In this document: piece by piece, positions 8,085-11,786 of the stretch
Position numbering within the stretch: the stretch's first letter is position 1
Layout: each line of letters begins with the position of its first letter
Origin: an uncultured Eubacteriales bacterium
GTDB lineage: Bacteria > Bacillota > Clostridia > Lachnospirales > CAG-274
Assembly: GCA_902497185.1 (NCBI GenBank)
Contig: CABVEG010000024.1
Coordinates: 1-11,786, forward strand
Length of the DNA: 11,786 bases
Direction of reading: 5' to 3'
Made by a program: the position numbers and the translations under genes
The notes under the pieces: generated by a model
Told to the model about the DNA's origin: nothing
The model's input: only the letters and a program-made list of their open reading frames with translations
The model's database searches: none

Positions 8085-8107
8085 TAGATTTTAAGCGGTT
8101 TTTTTAT
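8073..8107 (+). terminator. Hairpin plus T-run for the plus-strand transcript, overlapping the rpoBC -35
   Basis: CCGCTT (8073-8078) pairs with AAGCGG (8093-8098) around a 14-nt loop, and seven T residues follow at 8099-8105. On plus it reads as an intrinsic terminator of modest strength. On minus the same inverted repeat brackets the rpoBC -35 box (8079-8084), so it could instead be an operator. Confidence 0.5.
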
Positions 8108-8127
8108 TTTTATTCATATTTATTTGC

Positions 8128-8162
8128 AAAAAAATAGAAGATGTTAGCTCTTCTATTTTTTT
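8128..8162 (-). terminator. Terminator of the DUF5711-cvpA unit
   Basis: A stem pairing TAGAAG with CTTCTA (8135-8140 with 8150-8155), extended by A/T pairs, is followed on minus by seven T residues. It begins 2 nt after the CvpA-like stop codon. The flanking A and T runs make it able to act in both directions. Confidence 0.85.
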
Positions 8163-8164
8163 TA

Positions 8165-8866
8165 TTACCCCCAGCCAAACAATTTCGCCAGCAGCACATT
8201 CATAATCAAATTATTATCATATAAAATTTTACCTATAATAGAGTTGTCAATAGCAGTAACCATATCGGCAAAAAAAGGTGCAGCTATAAAAACAGTTGAC
8301 AAAGCCATAACAGTCCACACAGCCATAATTCCCCAAAAAAGTCCTAAAATACCGCCGCCAATACCATTTATCTGTTTTACAACAGGCAGCTTAACTGCGA
8401 GCTGCAAGGTACCTGTGGCAATTTTAATAATAACCACTATAATTAAGAAAACAAGAATACCTGTTACAATATTTAATATAATATTTGCAATATAGCCTGC
8501 AATATATTCCTGAAGGCTGTTTGCATTCAAAAGCTCATAAATAACGGAATTATTGTTGTCCACAAGCATATTTTTAAGCCCCTGAGGCAAAGTAAGACTT
8601 TCTATGGCATTGATCTGACCTGCCCCGCCTGATGCCTCCATAGTATCAAGACCCATAACCGAGTATATGGAATTTTTAAGCATATCAAATACAAAGGTCT
8701 GCCTTAACAAGCCGCTTACCACGGGGTAAAGAAAATAAGTCACCAGTATTGATATAAGCCACGAAAAGGACTTTAAAACAGAAGCAATAAGTCCCTTTGC
8801 TGCAAATATAAATATAAAAAGTAAAAGTATAATCAGTATAATAATATCAACTGTATAATTAATCAT
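8165..8866 (-). CDS. CvpA-family integral membrane protein
   Basis: This is a 233-residue protein with four likely membrane segments at about 6-22, 25-50, 126-149 and 168-196. The last begins with a Gly-rich INGIGGGILGLFWG motif (166-179) typical of the CvpA/colicin V production family. The segment between TM2 and TM3 (about 51-120) is more polar. The CvpA family is linked in enterobacteria to colicin V production and envelope stress, but its biochemical role is not settled, so no function is assigned. The start is ATG 8866. Its AGGAGG (8871-8876) overlaps the stop codon of the upstream DUF5711-like gene, with 8 nt between the two reading frames, so the two proteins are probably translationally coupled and may work together. 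Confidence 0.85.
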   Translation of the reverse strand: MINYTVDIIILIILLLFIFIFAAKGLIASVLKSFSWLISILVTYFLYPVVSGLLRQTFVFDMLKNSIYSVMGLDTMEASGGAGQINAIESLTLPQGLKNMLVDNNNSVIYELLNANSLQEYIAGYIANIILNIVTGILVFLIIVVIIKIATGTLQLAVKLPVVKQINGIGGGILGLFWGIMAVWTVMALSTVFIAAPFFADMVTAIDNSIIGKILYDNNLIMNVLLAKLFGWG

Positions 8867-8874
8867 ATGACCTC

Positions 8875-10359
8875 CTACTGTGCCTTTGTGGTAGTTTGAG
8901 TTTCATTTTCTGAAACAGAGCTTTCAGATTCTTCCTCTGTTTCCTCCTCCTGCATTGTTACACCCTTTTTAACATCTATAAGCTGCATTTTGGTAGGTGT
9001 CACAATTATTACCTTATCCTGTGAGTTATAAAACTGCATTGACTTTACATTTTGTATGGCAGAATATTTCCACAATTCTCTTCCCCTTGAAGTATATGCC
9101 GTATAATCCTTATCAACAGCAATTATTGTACCTTTTTCAGATGAGAAAATATCGCTTATTCTGTCTTCAGCCTTTGCAGAGCCTGTTTCCTTACCTGATA
9201 AATTATACCAATGTACCGTATTTTCATTAGCTACTGCACTTTCACTTGTAAGGTCAATAGCCTCACCATAGGCAACAGCAATTTCCTTGCCGTTTACTAT
9301 ATCAAAGGCAGTTACATAGTTATCAAATTTCTTTTCCCATTTCTTTTCAAAGCTGCTGCCTGAGCAATTTATATTCATAACAGACAAATCACTTGCAACA
9401 ATGCACTGATTGCCCGGCACAAATTTTACAACAGCTGCAATAGCTTCAGGAATTTCAATAGCACTAATAAGACCGTCACTGGATTCCGTAGATTGTGCCT
9501 CTGACTTTACTGTATAGTAGAAAAGCACACTTGATTTAATTTTAATATCGTTATAATTTACAAGAGATAGGGATACAACAGAACCGTCATCAGACACATC
9601 AATACCTAAAGGAATACCGTCCTTTGATGCTCTGGCACATTCAAACATTGTTTCTCCCGTGTTAGAATAAACATCAACTCTATAATCATCATTAACCTTG
9701 CACACAACGGCACAGCAGCCCAAAGGATTAATGGCAAAGGTAGTAATGGGACCTGCCGCAGAAATCTGATAAAGTCTGCCTGTTTTGTCATATACATTAA
9801 CTATTTTACTGTTGCTGTCGGCAACAGCTGCATAGTCGCCGTCATTAAGCATATAAGGGGCTGACATTGTAAAAGTATCTGACCATATGGTTTCTCCCTT
9901 TTTATCAAGAAAAAGCATACCATCCTTTGATACATAAAAAATATTTTCACCTATTACATAGAAATCCGCCTTTGAGCTCATATTGTATTCCTTTGAAAAC
10001 ATTACCTGCTTTTCGCCTATTTTAATTACATTGTTGGAATTAAATAAAAAGGCAATTATAAGAAGGAAAGCTATGGCACCTACTGCTATTAATGATGTTT
10101 TGTTTGTATTTACAAACTTTTTCATATTTTTCTTTGTAGGCTTTATGGCTTTAAGTTTTTTTATGTTTGATGCTTTTTTGGGAGGCTTTACCTTTTTTCT
10201 AGGCTTCTTTTTGCCGTCAACTACTCTTAACTCAGGCTTTTCTGCTTTTGATGTTTCTGAATTTTCGGTATTTTCTGCCTTATTTTCATTTTTATTTATT
10301 TCATTATTTATTTCTTCTTTTTTATTTTCAATTTCGTTGTTTTTATTCTTATCGTCCAT
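8875..10359 (-). CDS. DUF5711-like membrane-anchored beta-propeller protein
   Basis: This 494-residue protein resembles clostridial DUF5711-type proteins of unknown function. The N-terminus (about 1-85) is highly charged: a Glu/Asn/Lys-rich stretch, then a very Lys-rich segment (GKKKPRKKVKPPKK). One membrane helix follows at about 89-106 (SLIAVGAIAFLLIIAFLF), so the charged part should be cytoplasmic and the rest outside. Residues of about 115-470 contain repeated short beta-strand units with phrases such as VIGENIFYVSKDGMLFLDKKG and GRELWKYSA, which suggest a WD40- or PQQ-like propeller. The C-terminus is a Glu/Ser/Thr-rich tail. The frame is open from a TTG at 10371, but GGAGG at 10365-10369 lies 5 nt before ATG 10359, which is the chosen start. 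It is the first gene of a two-gene unit with the CvpA-like gene. A role in the envelope is inferred only. Confidence 0.8.
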   Translation of the reverse strand: MDDKNKNNEIENKKEEINNEINKNENKAENTENSETSKAEKPELRVVDGKKKPRKKVKPPKKASNIKKLKAIKPTKKNMKKFVNTNKTSLIAVGAIAFLLIIAFLFNSNNVIKIGEKQVMFSKEYNMSSKADFYVIGENIFYVSKDGMLFLDKKGETIWSDTFTMSAPYMLNDGDYAAVADSNSKIVNVYDKTGRLYQISAAGPITTFAINPLGCCAVVCKVNDDYRVDVYSNTGETMFECARASKDGIPLGIDVSDDGSVVSLSLVNYNDIKIKSSVLFYYTVKSEAQSTESSDGLISAIEIPEAIAAVVKFVPGNQCIVASDLSVMNINCSGSSFEKKWEKKFDNYVTAFDIVNGKEIAVAYGEAIDLTSESAVANENTVHWYNLSGKETGSAKAEDRISDIFSSEKGTIIAVDKDYTAYTSRGRELWKYSAIQNVKSMQFYNSQDKVIIVTPTKMQLIDVKKGVTMQEEETEEESESSVSENETQTTTKAQ

Positions 10360-10395
10360 AATGACCTCCAAGTCCAGACATATTTATACATAATA

Positions 10396-10424
10396 ATTAT
10401 ACATTTTTTTATTGGAGATGTAAA
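10396..10424 (-). promoter_or_regulatory. Promoter of the DUF5711-cvpA unit
   Basis: On minus, the -35 is TTTACA at 10419-10424, the spacer is 17 bp, and the -10 is TATAAT at 10396-10401. The predicted start is about 10389, giving a 5' leader of about 30 nt that contains the GGAGG site. Confidence 0.75.
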
Positions 10425-10432
10425 CTGTTTTT

Positions 10433-10462
10433 TTGTAACATATTCCTCTGATGCCGCATAAT
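10433..10462 (+). promoter_or_regulatory. Putative murA promoter
   Basis: The -35 is TTGTAA at 10433-10438, the spacer is 18 bp, and the -10 is CATAAT at 10457-10462. The predicted start is about 10469, roughly 23 nt before the murA ATG. Its -35 is only 8 bp from the -35 of the divergent DUF5711 promoter. Confidence 0.5.
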
Positions 10463-10491
10463 TTACATTAATTATATCTAAGGGGTAAATT

Positions 10492-11733
10492 ATGGGCGGC
10501 TATGTAATTGAGGGAGGAAATATATTAAGCGGTGAAGTTTTTATAAGTGGAGCTAAAAACTCCGTACTGCCAATACTTGCGGCAGCAGCAATGCAAAGAG
10601 AAACTACTGTTAAAAATATACCCTTTCTGTCAGATGTATCAAATACCCTTGGGATTTTAAAAAAACTGGGCATATTAATTAAAGCGGAGAACAATACTAT
10701 AAATATATTAGGCTCTCTTTCCACAACAGTCATAGACAAAGATTTAAGCAGCAAAATGCGTTCTTCAATACTTTTTATGGGAGCGCTTTTGGGTAAATTC
10801 GGCAGTGTTACAATATACCGTCCGGGAGGCTGTCAACTTGGAGAAAGACCTATTGATGTTCACCTTTGGGCAATGAAAAAACTGGGGGCTGAAATAATTG
10901 AAAAAGGCGAAAGCATAATTTGTAAAGGCAGACTAAAGGGCTGTGAAATCAATATGCCCATAGTATCTGTAGGTGTTACGGAAAATATTATACTTGCCGC
11001 TGCAAATGCAAAGGGCACAACAGTTATTAAAAACTGTGCAAAGGAGCCTGAAATAGATGACCTTATAGCATATCTTAATAAATGCGGCAGCAGAATAAAA
11101 CGTGAAAAAAGCACCATAGTTATTGAAGAAAGCAATATAAGCCTGTGTACTGAACACAGTGTTATTCCTGACAGAATAGAAGCTGCAACATATTGTACAA
11201 TGGCAGCTGCAACAGGAGGAGAGCTTTATATAAAAAACTGTGAGCCACAGCATTTAAGCATAATATTGTCAGTACTTGAAAAAACAGGCTGTATTATAAA
11301 AAGGGAAAAGGACACAATATATATAGCTGCACCAAGTAAGCTATATTCTTTGAATAAAATCGTAACAAAACCTTACCCTTATTTTCCTACAGATGCTCAA
11401 CCACAAATTATGGCTGTGCTTGCAAAGGCTGAGGGAGAATGTATAATAAATGAAACTCTTTTTACTGAAAGAAATAAGCATATATCCGAACTTAATAAAA
11501 TGGGAGCGGATATTGAAATGAAAGATAACAAAACCTTTATTGTAAAAGGTGTTCAAAAACTTAAAGGTGCAGATGTTGAGGCTAAGGATTTAAGAGGAGG
11601 CGCCGCCCTTGTTGTAGCTGCTTTGACTGCTGAGGGTATAACCAGAATTGAGGGTGCCTGCCATATTGAGAGAGGATATGAGGCTATGTGTGCTAAGGTG
11701 GGGTTGATTGGGGGAAGGATTGAAAAGGTGTAA
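10492..11733 (+). CDS. murA: UDP-N-acetylglucosamine 1-carboxyvinyltransferase (MurA)
   Basis: MurA transfers enolpyruvate from PEP to UDP-GlcNAc in the cytoplasm, the first committed step of peptidoglycan synthesis and the target of fosfomycin. The 413-residue protein is close to the usual family length of about 420 and has the two-lobed EPSP-synthase fold pattern. Key residues are present: Lys22-Asn23 in SGAKNSVLP; the catalytic Cys114 in RPGGCQLGERP, which predicts normal fosfomycin sensitivity; Asp301 in FPTDAQPQ; Arg327 in ETLFTERNKH; Arg368 in DLRGG; and Arg394 in HIERGYEA. The motif usually read PYPGFPTD is PYPYFPTD here. The ATG start has AGGGGT (10481-10486) 5 nt upstream. Clostridia often carry two MurA paralogues, so this could be either one. 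It is transcribed away from the DUF5711-cvpA unit from its own promoter. Confidence 0.97.
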   Translation: MGGYVIEGGNILSGEVFISGAKNSVLPILAAAAMQRETTVKNIPFLSDVSNTLGILKKLGILIKAENNTINILGSLSTTVIDKDLSSKMRSSILFMGALLGKFGSVTIYRPGGCQLGERPIDVHLWAMKKLGAEIIEKGESIICKGRLKGCEINMPIVSVGVTENIILAAANAKGTTVIKNCAKEPEIDDLIAYLNKCGSRIKREKSTIVIEESNISLCTEHSVIPDRIEAATYCTMAAATGGELYIKNCEPQHLSIILSVLEKTGCIIKREKDTIYIAAPSKLYSLNKIVTKPYPYFPTDAQPQIMAVLAKAEGECIINETLFTERNKHISELNKMGADIEMKDNKTFIVKGVQKLKGADVEAKDLRGGAALVVAALTAEGITRIEGACHIERGYEAMCAKVGLIGGRIEKV

Positions 11734-11775
11734 ATTATTGTTTATTTCACCTTTGGTGAAATAAACAATAATTTA
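11731..11775 (+). terminator. Long perfect inverted repeat at the murA stop codon
   Basis: A 21-bp perfect stem (11731-11751 with 11755-11775) and a 3-nt TTT loop begin at the murA TAA itself. The stem is AT-rich with a CACC/GGTG top. No T-run follows within the remaining 11 bases, so it is not a textbook terminator. It may stop transcription in both directions, stabilise the mRNA 3' end, or be one copy of a dispersed palindrome. Confidence 0.6.
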
Positions 11776-11786
11776 GCCTATCTTTG

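Larger units (their letters stand above)
8018..8107 (+). ncRNA. Candidate small RNA antisense to the rpoBC promoter and leader start
   Basis: No known RNA family is recognised. The region is bounded by the consensus promoter ending at 8011 and by a hairpin plus T-run ending near 8107, giving a predicted transcript of about 90 nt. Inside it, ATGTTA 8018-8023 can pair with TAACAT 8060-8065. A small AAAAG/CTTTT hairpin lies at 8023-8036; it shares one base with the first stem. The 3' end is the CCGCTT/AAGCGG stem at 8073-8098. It has no convincing open reading frame: the ATG at the predicted 5' end gives only seven codons. About 30 nt would be complementary to the 5' end of the rpoBC leader. Expression is unproven. 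Confidence 0.35.

Noticed and set aside
10360..10371. TTG 10371 as the start of the DUF5711-like gene
   Set aside because: The GGAGG motif lies downstream of the TTG and 5 nt before ATG 10359, which is the better start.
9983..10393. 136-residue open frame on plus, antisense to the DUF5711-like N-terminus
   Set aside because: It is the mirror of a Lys/Asn/Glu-rich coding region, which yields long Phe/Leu/Ser-rich antisense frames. It has no recognisable family or convincing ribosome binding site.

Overview
The window looks like chromosomal DNA from an AT-rich, low-GC Gram-positive anaerobe of class Clostridia. The reasons are a C-terminal [FeFe]-hydrogenase fragment at the left edge, clostridial-type RpoB and RpoC, a DUF5711-like/CvpA-like membrane gene pair, strong AGGAGG-type ribosome binding sites and near-consensus sigma-A promoters. 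No species can be named from the sequence alone, and no mobile element, CRISPR array, tRNA or rRNA gene was seen.

Layout, left to right. Bases 1-221 (+) are the end of an [FeFe]-hydrogenase catalytic subunit, with an apparent one-base frameshift close to the edge. Bases 222-314 hold hairpins between this gene and the convergent rpoC. Bases 315-7879 (-) are rpoB-rpoC, two bases apart, encoding the beta and beta' subunits of RNA polymerase; both proteins end in acidic tails. Bases 7880-8164 are a regulatory intergenic region with the rpoBC promoter, a roughly 170-nt leader and a second near-consensus promoter facing the opposite way. Bases 8165-10359 (-) are a two-gene unit, a DUF5711-like propeller protein followed by a CvpA-like membrane protein, with its own promoter and terminator. 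Bases 10360-10491 carry back-to-back divergent promoters. Bases 10492-11733 (+) are murA, followed by a perfect 21-bp inverted repeat that includes the stop codon.

Most of the genes are housekeeping. RpoB and RpoC form the catalytic core of transcription, and MurA makes the first committed step of peptidoglycan synthesis. The DUF5711-like/CvpA-like pair is probably envelope-associated but of unknown function. rpoBC is not preceded by rplJ-rplL here; it has its own strong promoter.

The least expected signal is upstream of rpoB. A plus-strand promoter (TTGACA, 18 bp, TATAAT with extended -10) faces the rpoBC promoter. Its transcript would run about 90 nt across the start of the rpoBC leader and the rpoBC promoter, and could end at a hairpin plus T-run whose loop holds the rpoBC -35 box. 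Two pairs of TTCACA-like hexamers with 11-bp pitch lie just upstream of that promoter. This could be a small RNA or a transcriptional-interference device acting on RNA polymerase synthesis. It is inferred from sequence only.
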